Source: a virus. From it: 44,522 nt of DNA. The notes below the pieces were generated by a model that was not told the origin of the DNA, ran no database searches, and was given only the letters and a program-made list of their open reading frames with translations. The stretch is taken from IMG/VR virus record IMGVR_UViG_3300030060_006612, positions 1 to 44,522 of that record; one strand, given 5' to 3'. The position numbers and the translations under genes are program-made. Shown in pieces: positions 19,346 to 26,178 of this stretch (its first letter is position 1; each line of letters opens with the position of its first letter).

Positions 19346-19353
19346 TATTTATA
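19346..19353 (+). promoter_or_regulatory. Late promoter octamer (copy 3)
   Basis: TATTTATAT occupies the 13-base gap between the long fibre and the next gene. It ends one base before the apparent ATG at 19355, so with T4-like spacing transcription would begin inside the first codons of that gene. It would serve the unit 19355-25452. Confidence 0.55.
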
Positions 19354-19354
19354 T

Positions 19355-19669
19355 ATGACTATATTTACTTGGAATACTGCAAACTTTAAGTGGAACGAAA
19401 ATCCATATTTATGGAATGAAGTTGTACTTGTTTTAGAAATAGCTGATGGTGATGGAGATACTTCTAGGCAAGGAGTAAAGAAAAAAGTTGAAAAGCTAGA
19501 CCGTAAGAAAAAGAAAAGGCTTATTCATCTTATTATGCGTAGAAAAGGTATAAAAATATACGATAACTCTAAAGTAGTTAAAGAAGATATAGAAATAGAT
19601 ATAAACGACGTTGAGTTAATAATAAAAGAGGTAAAGGCTCAAATAGCCGCGGAGAATATACATGTATAA
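19355..19669 (+). CDS. Small charged protein of the fibre operon, unknown
   Basis: This 104-residue protein is not recognised. It has a short Trp/Asn-rich N-terminus (residues 5-22), then a strongly basic segment near 45-62 (KKKVEKLDRKKKKRL), and an acidic C-terminal half. No cysteine, signal peptide or membrane segment is seen. The ATG begins directly after a late-promoter octamer with no Shine-Dalgarno site, so the true start is uncertain; the next in-frame ATG is near residue 61. The 3' end overlaps the next gene by eight bases, indicating coupled translation. Context suggests a fibre-attachment or assembly partner of the next protein, but that is a guess. Confidence 0.65.
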   Translation: MTIFTWNTANFKWNENPYLWNEVVLVLEIADGDGDTSRQGVKKKVEKLDRKKKKRLIHLIMRRKGIKIYDNSKVVKEDIEIDINDVELIIKEVKAQIAAENIHV

Positions 19670-20234
19670 ATTATATACAGATAAAACTGAAATTTTTGAA
19701 TGCGACATAAATCTAACTGGAGCAAGTTTAACAAATACAAAGGCAAGACTAGTTGTTGAAACAGGAGACTTTAGTATATTATTTAATGGTTCAGTAACGG
19801 CCGACGGAAAATGTAGAGTACCTATAAGAAAATTAAAAGGCTTGATAGATGAATCTAAAAGCGGAAATATAAAATTAGAAGTAATAGCTGAAGACACATA
19901 CTTTATACCATGGGAAAGCGATTTCTCTGTAGAACAATCAAAATCAGTAACTGTTGAGGTTAAATCACAAAACTCTAATAGAACATTGGTTGAATCTTCT
20001 GGCCCAAAGGTAAAGGTTTCAGGAATAAAAGATAATAAAATAACATTATCAGAAAAACAACACGTTGTAAATATACTAAAACTACTCATTAAAGAAAATA
20101 TTAGCATAGAAAATCTTTCTATAAAAAGAAATAAACTAAATAATATAATAGCAGAATATGTAAGAAAAAACCCAGTAAAAAAATCTGGAGAGGTTATAGA
20201 CAAGGTAGTAAAAGTACTGGCAAAAAGAAAATAG
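19662..20234 (+). CDS. Predicted beta-sandwich structural protein, unknown
   Basis: The 190-residue product begins with strands typical of a small beta-sandwich: an INLTGASLTNTKARLVVETG stretch at 15-34 and an acidic, Glu/Val-rich pattern to about 105. Its C-terminal half is a basic helical tail (Lys/Asn/Ile-rich, residues 125-190). I recall similar proteins of unknown function in marine T4-like phages near structural genes. It starts with an ATG overlapping the previous stop by eight bases, after a GGAG site. The overlap and the S74 fibre directly downstream make a role in fibre docking or capsid/tail decoration plausible. Confidence 0.68.
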   Translation: MYKLYTDKTEIFECDINLTGASLTNTKARLVVETGDFSILFNGSVTADGKCRVPIRKLKGLIDESKSGNIKLEVIAEDTYFIPWESDFSVEQSKSVTVEVKSQNSNRTLVESSGPKVKVSGIKDNKITLSEKQHVVNILKLLIKENISIENLSIKRNKLNNIIAEYVRKNPVKKSGEVIDKVVKVLAKRK

Positions 20235-20245
20235 GGGTTATATAA

Positions 20246-22156
20246 ATGGCTGGACCAAACGACTTCACAGGCCTAAATATTCAAGACTCTTATCAAAGGG
20301 TTTTACAAATATCTAGTAGTGGTCAAATAACAGACGGAACCGGTTCTGTTGTCAATTTGAATTCTGACGCAGTGGTCTCTGCTTCACATGCACTAACTGC
20401 TTCTTATGCCATATCTGCTTCTCATGAAATAACTTTTGAATTATCATCATCGTATGCCCAAACTGCATCTGTCGCAGTCTCTGCTTCACATGCACTAACT
20501 GCTTCTTATGCCATATCTGCTTCTCATGCACTAACTGCTTCTTACGCTATATCTGCATCCCATGCACTAACTGCTTCTTACGCTATATCTGCATCCCATG
20601 CAGAAACTGCAGATAGTGTACCTTATTCAGGATTAACAGGCACAGTACCAACATGGAATCAAAACACCACAGGAAACGCAGCAACTGCTACAACAGCTAC
20701 AACTGCTTCAAATGCAACTACAATAGGGCCAATAGCATCTGACGCTGAAAATAGATTTTTAACTTCTGATGGTGATGGTACCCTAACAGCTGAGGCAAAC
20801 CTATCTATTAATGACAGCGGAAACATAGTTCTTTCTGACGGAGAAATAGTTGGTAGTGGTTCTAGAACAGGTTTTCAAACTAGCGGCTTTATCAGTGGTA
20901 GCACAATAATAGCAGAAAACCACATAACAGCCTCTGGCAATATAAGCTCGAGTGGAATTATATATGCAGAACACTTATATTCAAGTGATGATGCAGAAAT
21001 AACAGATGATTTATCTTTAGGTGGTAATTTGAATTTAGCTGACAATTCAAAGATAGTATCTACAAATACAAACTCTACATACATTAAATTAAATAATGAT
21101 GATTATTGGATAATTTTCGCTAACAATGTAGATTCAGCTAGATTTACGTCAGCGGGTGTAGTATTTAATGAGGGAGCAGCTGCTTCTTCAGATTTTAGAG
21201 TAGAAACTGCCAATGACGATCATGCATTTAATATAGATAGTGGACTTAATGCAATTGAATTAGGAAGAGCTGCAACAACTAACGTAACAGCTTCAGGTAA
21301 TATAAGTGCAGCAGGTAATATAAGTTCAAGTGGTTATATTTATGGTTCAAGATATTATATAAATCAAGAACTTGGGCTTACATATCATGCTGCAAGTTCA
21401 ACTTATAGATTATTTAATATAGATGATTCAAATATAGGAATAGGAGCCTATGCAAATCAAAATTCTAGAATAAATCTTTGGGGTGCAGTAACAGCCTCAG
21501 GCAATATAAGTTCAAGTGGTAAAATTATTGCTGATAGCTTTGTTGTGAACACGAATACTAAAGGTATTGACTTTATGGCTTCTAACGGAACTTTATTTAA
21601 TAACATATCTACAAATTCTGCTGATGATTTTATTGTACAGAACCTTAAAAATAGTGAAAATTTAAGATTAAGAGCAGGCCAGTCAGCCAACAAAGGAAAG
21701 GTTCTTATACAACAAGGTGGAACAGCAACAAGTATAGCTGAATTTGGACCAACAGATTCTATACATTTGTCAGGTAGTGTGACAGCATCAGGCAATATCA
21801 GTGCAAGTGGATATATCTATGCTGGTGGAGACATCCACGCGGTCGGAGACGTAGTGGCCTCTAGTACTACTCCTTCAGATTACAGACTAAAGGAAAATAT
21901 TAGACCAATTGAAAGACCACTAGAAAAAATTCTTAATTTAGATGGAAAAGAGTTTGACTGGAAAAAGAGTGGAGACCCTGATTTTGGCCTTATTGCACAA
22001 GACGTAGAAAAAATAATACCTAAATTAGTAAAAGAAAAAAATATATTAGGAGCAGAAGAAACGCAAAAAGTTGTTAACTATATTTCTATAATACCATTAC
22101 TTATAGAATCTATAAAGGAATTAAATGATAAAATAGAGGAGATTAAAAATGGCTAA
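20246..22156 (+). CDS. Second tail fibre with S74 chaperone domain
   Basis: The 636-residue fibre starts with a helical, Ala/Ser-rich region that holds tandem 12-residue units SASHALTASYAI (about residues 45-118). ITASGNISSSG shaft repeats follow, and an S74 chaperone forms the last ~93 residues. Ser544 and Lys549 in SDYRLK form the self-cleavage dyad, and GLIAQDVEKIIP is the usual second chaperone motif. The 33 residues before and at the cleavage site are identical to those of the giant fibre, so both fibres may share chaperone exchange and tip modules. The ATG follows an AGGGG site twelve bases after the previous gene. The stop overlaps the next start by eight bases. Confidence 0.87.
   Translation: MAGPNDFTGLNIQDSYQRVLQISSSGQITDGTGSVVNLNSDAVVSASHALTASYAISASHEITFELSSSYAQTASVAVSASHALTASYAISASHALTASYAISASHALTASYAISASHAETADSVPYSGLTGTVPTWNQNTTGNAATATTATTASNATTIGPIASDAENRFLTSDGDGTLTAEANLSINDSGNIVLSDGEIVGSGSRTGFQTSGFISGSTIIAENHITASGNISSSGIIYAEHLYSSDDAEITDDLSLGGNLNLADNSKIVSTNTNSTYIKLNNDDYWIIFANNVDSARFTSAGVVFNEGAAASSDFRVETANDDHAFNIDSGLNAIELGRAATTNVTASGNISAAGNISSSGYIYGSRYYINQELGLTYHAASSTYRLFNIDDSNIGIGAYANQNSRINLWGAVTASGNISSSGKIIADSFVVNTNTKGIDFMASNGTLFNNISTNSADDFIVQNLKNSENLRLRAGQSANKGKVLIQQGGTATSIAEFGPTDSIHLSGSVTASGNISASGYIYAGGDIHAVGDVVASSTTPSDYRLKENIRPIERPLEKILNLDGKEFDWKKSGDPDFGLIAQDVEKIIPKLVKEKNILGAEETQKVVNYISIIPLLIESIKELNDKIEEIKNG
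20480..20614 (+). repeat. Tandem 36-base coding repeat in the second fibre
   Basis: Three contiguous in-frame units (20480, 20516, 20552) encode SASHALTASYAI, followed by a partial unit from 20588. A further full unit stands apart at 20378-20413. The units differ at a few synonymous positions. The repeats lie within the fibre gene and lack spacers, so they are length-variable protein repeats. Confidence 0.85.
21785..21883 (+). repeat. 99-base fibre junction module, copy B
   Basis: Second copy of the block at 18928-19026: identical at all 33 residues, 14 synonymous base changes, with the last 27 bases unchanged up to the S74 Ser-Asp-Tyr codons. After this point the two chaperones diverge. Confidence 0.85.
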
Positions 22157-23885
22157 CATAAGTTTATCTCAATCTCTATGTAATATATCTAGTTCATTTA
22201 ATGGTTTGCGTGATCTATCGCTAACTGCCCTGTCTACTTTATCTGCTTCTATAGGAAACGTATCGTATTCAGGAGAATTTACAACTGCAATATCTGATTT
22301 TAACCATTTTAATCCTTCAAATACTTACTATCCTGATATTACTCAAACAACGCATAGCTTAAATGCATTTAATGGATACGACCACTATAAGGATTGGATT
22401 TTTCAGACAGGAAGCGCATTCATACAGTCAGACGGAAACGTTCACCTATCACCAGATGTTAAACTAGCAGAAGATACCTTTGGAGATTCAAACAGGGGCC
22501 ACGGTGTAGCAAGACAGCTTTCTCTTGTATTAAGTGGTAGTGGAGAACCAGTGGTAATAGGAGCGTATAGGAATTCAAGTAATCAAGGAAAAGTAGTAGG
22601 TCATGTAATTAAGAATTTTGATAGCGGAGCATACGCAACTAGTGGAGGAGGAACAGGTAGTATACAAAGACTAACAATAGCTGAGACTGCTTTAGGGGTA
22701 ACAAATGTTGGTACAATAACTACCCATGGAATAGAATCAGGTTCAGCATTGATACTTCAAAGAGACCAAAGCTTTGGTGGAAGGACCAAGGGACAATTTA
22801 TCGATAGTGAAGGAAACCTAACCGCTATAACAAATGTTCATACTGCTAAGACTAATAATTCCACAACATATCCAGGCACTAATTTTTCTGAATCAGCGGT
22901 TGCATTTTGTATAATTAGAGGAAATATGGTAACAAAACCGGCAGTTGTTAGAAAACAAGGCTCAACCTTGAATCCTGACGTAGCAAACGAACCCACAAGA
23001 CCCTCAGGTTATAGTGCTTTTACTTGTGGCCAGCATGGTACTTTACTAGCATATAGAAGCGGTTCAGATAATGGAGCAGTTAAAAAATTCTTTTATGTCT
23101 GTTTTCACTCATATGGAGGAAACTACAAATCAAATACCCTATTTTATGCAACACCATCCCAAACAGAATACAATTCAGATACAGGTACATGGGCAACTAT
23201 TGGAAATAGTAATTGGACGTTGATAAACGATGATTGGAAAAGTCAAACCGCCGTTAGGGGTTCTAGCAATGTTGGTGATTTTGTTGGTAAGCACCCTGAA
23301 ACAGGGGATGATTGGATAGTATGGTTTTCTTTAGTAGGACAAGGTACTCCTCCAGACGGTCAGACATATTGTCATAGCGCAAGAATAACTCAAGCAGATT
23401 CTGTGACCATAACAGATTTATCCAGCCAATTAGGACTAAACCATTATACTGGAAGCAGGAGGTATCTAAATACGGTTAGTTCTAATGCTGGTGGTAGATG
23501 CTGGCAACACATGGATATTATATCTAGAAAAGACGTAACTACAGAGTTTGTTCTGCACTTTAATCACCAAGGAACAGGTTCTGCCCAAATAGCTCATTAC
23601 AATTTTGACCTTAGAACAGGAGACCTTTCTTTAATATCACAGCTTACAGGTTCTACTAGATGCATACAAAACGGTTCACCATCACAAGACGGTATTAGAA
23701 TGTCTGTTGGTGGAATGTCTGCACAATACGAACCAATACCTTTAGGACCGTATTGGAACGCTAGAGACTTACACAGAGCTGCACCAGACAAAACCACAAG
23801 GCATTATCTGTATTCATACAATGATATGCAGGTAAATATCAGTAAATCAGGATGGTTTAGAGGACATTATTTAGAATCACATTAG
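22149..23885 (+). CDS. Putative adhesin or fibre-tip protein, unknown fold
   Basis: This 578-residue protein has no domain that I recognise with confidence. After a short helical start (residues 1-35, Ser/Leu-rich) it is a beta-rich, Gly/Ser/Thr/Asn-rich protein with many aromatics. Spaced Trp-containing motifs (DYKDWIF-like, SNWTLINDDWK, DDWIVWFS, GRCWQHMD) are compatible with a beta-propeller or sialidase-like fold. Only a few cysteines are present and there is no membrane segment. It begins with an ATG eight bases inside the end of the S74 fibre gene, after AGAGGAG, so the two are translationally coupled and probably form one adsorption device, with this protein as a distal receptor-binding part. 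The function is inferred from position. Confidence 0.68.
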   Translation: MANISLSQSLCNISSSFNGLRDLSLTALSTLSASIGNVSYSGEFTTAISDFNHFNPSNTYYPDITQTTHSLNAFNGYDHYKDWIFQTGSAFIQSDGNVHLSPDVKLAEDTFGDSNRGHGVARQLSLVLSGSGEPVVIGAYRNSSNQGKVVGHVIKNFDSGAYATSGGGTGSIQRLTIAETALGVTNVGTITTHGIESGSALILQRDQSFGGRTKGQFIDSEGNLTAITNVHTAKTNNSTTYPGTNFSESAVAFCIIRGNMVTKPAVVRKQGSTLNPDVANEPTRPSGYSAFTCGQHGTLLAYRSGSDNGAVKKFFYVCFHSYGGNYKSNTLFYATPSQTEYNSDTGTWATIGNSNWTLINDDWKSQTAVRGSSNVGDFVGKHPETGDDWIVWFSLVGQGTPPDGQTYCHSARITQADSVTITDLSSQLGLNHYTGSRRYLNTVSSNAGGRCWQHMDIISRKDVTTEFVLHFNHQGTGSAQIAHYNFDLRTGDLSLISQLTGSTRCIQNGSPSQDGIRMSVGGMSAQYEPIPLGPYWNARDLHRAAPDKTTRHYLYSYNDMQVNISKSGWFRGHYLESH

Positions 23886-23896
23886 GAGAATTAAAA

Positions 23897-24367
23897 ATGG
23901 CAACATATAATGAATTAAAAGCTGAATATACGGGTAGTAAATTGATTGCCTGGAACGGGGAAAACCTAGTTAGAGAATTTGGAAACTATAAGCTCTATCA
24001 TTGGGACTGTGTATTTAGATATTGTGGAAAAATAACTGCAAAAAATGTAGCAGTTAGCGTAGTAGTAGAAGACGGAGTAGAAAGTGCAGAGCTAGACGAT
24101 AGTGATGCTATACTATTTGACGACGCTCATTCAGGGTTTATGTCTGCTTCGTTTGCTGATTTATCAACAAAGGTTTCTACTGGAACAATAAAAAACTGGA
24201 CCAGAAGAGAATTTCCAGGACCGACAATGGTTGGTTATGTAGAATTTGTAAAACAAGACGATTCATTAGGATATTATCTCTATAATTCTGGTTCAAGTGG
24301 CCTAGAGATAACAGAAGTATCCCCAGCCTCTTCATCTTTTTGGGAAACTGAAGACCCTGAGGAATAA
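23897..24367 (+). CDS. Small fibre-operon protein, unknown
   Basis: The 156-residue acidic protein is not recognised. It shows alternating strands, including VAVSVVVEDGVESAELDD around residues 50-67, a conserved-looking WTRREFPGPTMVGYVEF stretch near 96-112, and an acidic, Ser-rich tail. No catalytic motif, transmembrane helix or signal peptide is visible. It lies between the putative adhesin and two paired beta-sandwich proteins, each separated by a few bases, with a good TAGGAG site. A role as a minor fibre or adhesin component is most likely, but nothing specific can be claimed. Confidence 0.62.
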   Translation: MATYNELKAEYTGSKLIAWNGENLVREFGNYKLYHWDCVFRYCGKITAKNVAVSVVVEDGVESAELDDSDAILFDDAHSGFMSASFADLSTKVSTGTIKNWTRREFPGPTMVGYVEFVKQDDSLGYYLYNSGSSGLEITEVSPASSSFWETEDPEE

Positions 24368-24370
24368 AAT

Positions 24371-24907
24371 ATGCCTGTACAAACTCTAACACCGAATTCA
24401 GTCCTGGATGCTGGAAACTGGGAACCATCTAGTAACAGTGACATAATAGGTAATCTATCTGATGGAGATACTGGAACAACTGTAGTCAATACTTCTGTCA
24501 ACCAAACCCTAATACTAGCTTTTTCCGACCTGACTAGTGACGATATATCTAGTATTTCTCAAATAGTATTAACTATTGGTGTGTATCAATCAGGAAAAGG
24601 TCAGGCAGATTTCACCGCCACGCTAGAATTGAGTGATGGTACAGATGTTATTTCGGCAACATCATTTGAAGTGAGTTCTGCAGGAACATCAAACGAGGTA
24701 ACAGCAACGGCATCCAGTCTTAGCTTATCAGAGGATAATGTAAATGGTATAAGGATAAGATTAGACACTGTGAATGAAACACAAGCCATTTTTACAGATA
24801 TAAAAATAGATGTAACGTATAGTAAGACATCCACTACTGGCCCAGGAGGAAAGGTACAGATTATATACGGAAAGGTTGAAATACAAAATGGAAAGGTAGA
24901 ACTCTAA
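24371..24907 (+). CDS. Predicted beta-sandwich (carbohydrate-binding-like) protein A
   Basis: The 178-residue protein has the look of a jelly-roll or discoidin-like sandwich: hydrophobic alternation through residues 40-155, closing with NGIRIRLDTV and a DIKIDVTYS strand. It ends in a short tail of repeated strands (IIYGKVEIQNGKVEL). The next protein has the same plan, length, NNIQVKF/VNVYHT closing strands and repeat tail (GKLNVSGLLSLNSG), so the two are probably diverged duplicates. The stop and next start share one base (TAATG), implying reinitiation. A glycan-binding or fibre-decorating role is plausible. Family membership is inferred from pattern only. Confidence 0.62.
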   Translation: MPVQTLTPNSVLDAGNWEPSSNSDIIGNLSDGDTGTTVVNTSVNQTLILAFSDLTSDDISSISQIVLTIGVYQSGKGQADFTATLELSDGTDVISATSFEVSSAGTSNEVTATASSLSLSEDNVNGIRIRLDTVNETQAIFTDIKIDVTYSKTSTTGPGGKVQIIYGKVEIQNGKVEL

Positions 24908-25452
24908 TGGCAACACACCAAATCTTATTTGCAGAAGCTGTTGGAGGTTATCCAGATGAAACAAACAGTGGTAACGCGAATGCAATAACAGACAACGCGT
25001 CGCAATTCTATATAGACCTTGGTAAATTCACTAACTATGAGACAATGATAGTTTCTAATACTAGTGCTGGCATGGTACTACTTGACTATGGAACAGTTGA
25101 TGGAATAGAGGTAGTAATAAAAAACGGGTTTGGAGCAGATGAAGCAACACTTCAGCTAGCACTATACCATGGATCTACATCTGTATTTACTAGTAATATT
25201 GAACTTGACCCACCTAATTCAGCTACAACTGTTACTGTAGGAGGACCAACAGAGTTATGGGGAAAGACGTGGATAGCGGAGGATATAAACAACATACAGG
25301 TAAAGTTTCATAGTCCAGTAGAACCAAATGCAGGTATTGCTCTTCAGGGTACTTTTGTTAGTGTTAACGTATACCATACCCCAACAAAAATACCAGGAAA
25401 ATTAAATGTTTCAGGACTACTATCATTAAATAGCGGGATAATAAATTTATAG
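24907..25452 (+). CDS. Predicted beta-sandwich (carbohydrate-binding-like) protein B
   Basis: This 181-residue protein is the likely paralogue of the preceding gene product. It has a similar central sandwich (residues 45-165), a closing NNIQVKFHSPVEPN to SVNVYHT region, and a C-terminal strand tail (PGKLNVSGLLSLNSGIINL). Its first 40 residues, containing FAEAVGGYPDET, have no match in protein A. There is no signal peptide or enzyme motif. It is the last gene of the fibre operon: the 24-base gap downstream carries a late-promoter octamer and the gene class changes to enzymes. Probably a minor virion surface protein. Confidence 0.62.
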   Translation: MATHQILFAEAVGGYPDETNSGNANAITDNASQFYIDLGKFTNYETMIVSNTSAGMVLLDYGTVDGIEVVIKNGFGADEATLQLALYHGSTSVFTSNIELDPPNSATTVTVGGPTELWGKTWIAEDINNIQVKFHSPVEPNAGIALQGTFVSVNVYHTPTKIPGKLNVSGLLSLNSGIINL

Positions 25453-25464
25453 CACTAATTTTTA

Positions 25465-25472
25465 TATTTATA
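25465..25472 (+). promoter_or_regulatory. Late promoter octamer (copy 4) ahead of the kinase/ligase unit
   Basis: TATTTATAT fills most of the 24-base gap and ends four bases before the kinase ATG. There is no Shine-Dalgarno site, so with T4-like spacing the mRNA would be leaderless. Its presence places the kinase and ligase-like genes in the late class, as expected for packaged proteins. Confidence 0.55.
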
Positions 25473-25476
25473 TAAT

Positions 25477-26178
25477 ATGATTAAACTAATTGACATACTA
25501 AACGAAGGTGTATACGACCCAGGAATCTTTAAGGCAATATTCACTGCAGGTGGACCAGGTAGCGGTAAGTCTTATGCTGCAGCAACACTGTTTGGAATGC
25601 CAGAAAAAATGCCCTTTGTATCTGCTGATGGATTAAAATCTGTAAACAGCGATAAGTATTTTGAAACATATCTCAAAATGTCTGGTTTATCTCAAGACAT
25701 TTCAAAAATGACACCAGATGAATATGATAAGGCAATGGAAATAAGAGCTAAGAGTAAGAAGGTTAGAGATGCTGCACTAAAAAATTATATAAATGGTAGG
25801 TTAGGATTACTTATTGATGGTACAGGAAAAAATTATGCAAAAATTGCAAAACAAAAGGGTAGATTACAAGAAGTAGGATATGATTGCTATATGATTTTTG
25901 TAAACACTGACCTTGAAGTAGCATTAGAAAGAAATCAGATGAGAGATAGAAAGTTACCTTCAGAATTGGTGAAGAGCGCATGGCAAGGCGTACAAAATAA
26001 TTTAGGAAAGTTTCAATCATTATTTGGAAGCAGTAATATGTTAGTTGTAGACAATAGTGAATTCAAAGAATTTCCTAAAGTTGTAAAAAATGCAGCTAGA
26101 GAGTTTGTTAGGCGTCCTATACAAAACCATATAGCAAAGTCATGGATAAAAAAAGAATTGGAGCTTAGAAAAAAATGA
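25477..26178 (+). CDS. P-loop kinase (zeta-toxin / polynucleotide-kinase-like)
   Basis: The 233-residue protein carries a Walker A loop AGGPGSGKS at residues 24-32 preceded by a beta strand, and a likely second acidic site LLIDGTG near 110-116. An Arg-rich lid (ERNQMRDRKLP, near 150-160) completes the plan of small nucleoside/polynucleotide kinases and zeta toxins. The substrate cannot be told from sequence. The N-terminus, MIKLIDILNE followed by Gly, resembles a T4 capsid-targeting peptide with a gp21-type cut after Glu10, which would leave the kinase domain intact. Its stop overlaps the next start as ATGA, so it is tightly coupled to the adenylyltransferase-ligase protein. The late promoter directly upstream supports expression with virion genes. 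Confidence 0.75.
   Translation: MIKLIDILNEGVYDPGIFKAIFTAGGPGSGKSYAAATLFGMPEKMPFVSADGLKSVNSDKYFETYLKMSGLSQDISKMTPDEYDKAMEIRAKSKKVRDAALKNYINGRLGLLIDGTGKNYAKIAKQKGRLQEVGYDCYMIFVNTDLEVALERNQMRDRKLPSELVKSAWQGVQNNLGKFQSLFGSSNMLVVDNSEFKEFPKVVKNAAREFVRRPIQNHIAKSWIKKELELRKK

Noticed and set aside
19616-20203. Minus-strand open frame of 195 codons
   Set aside because: It overlaps two well-supported plus-strand genes, with low-complexity Phe/Ser-rich composition typical of an antisense shadow in AT-rich DNA.
20378-20614. Possible CRISPR-like array
   Set aside because: The repeats are contiguous, in frame and without unique spacers, and encode fibre sequence.
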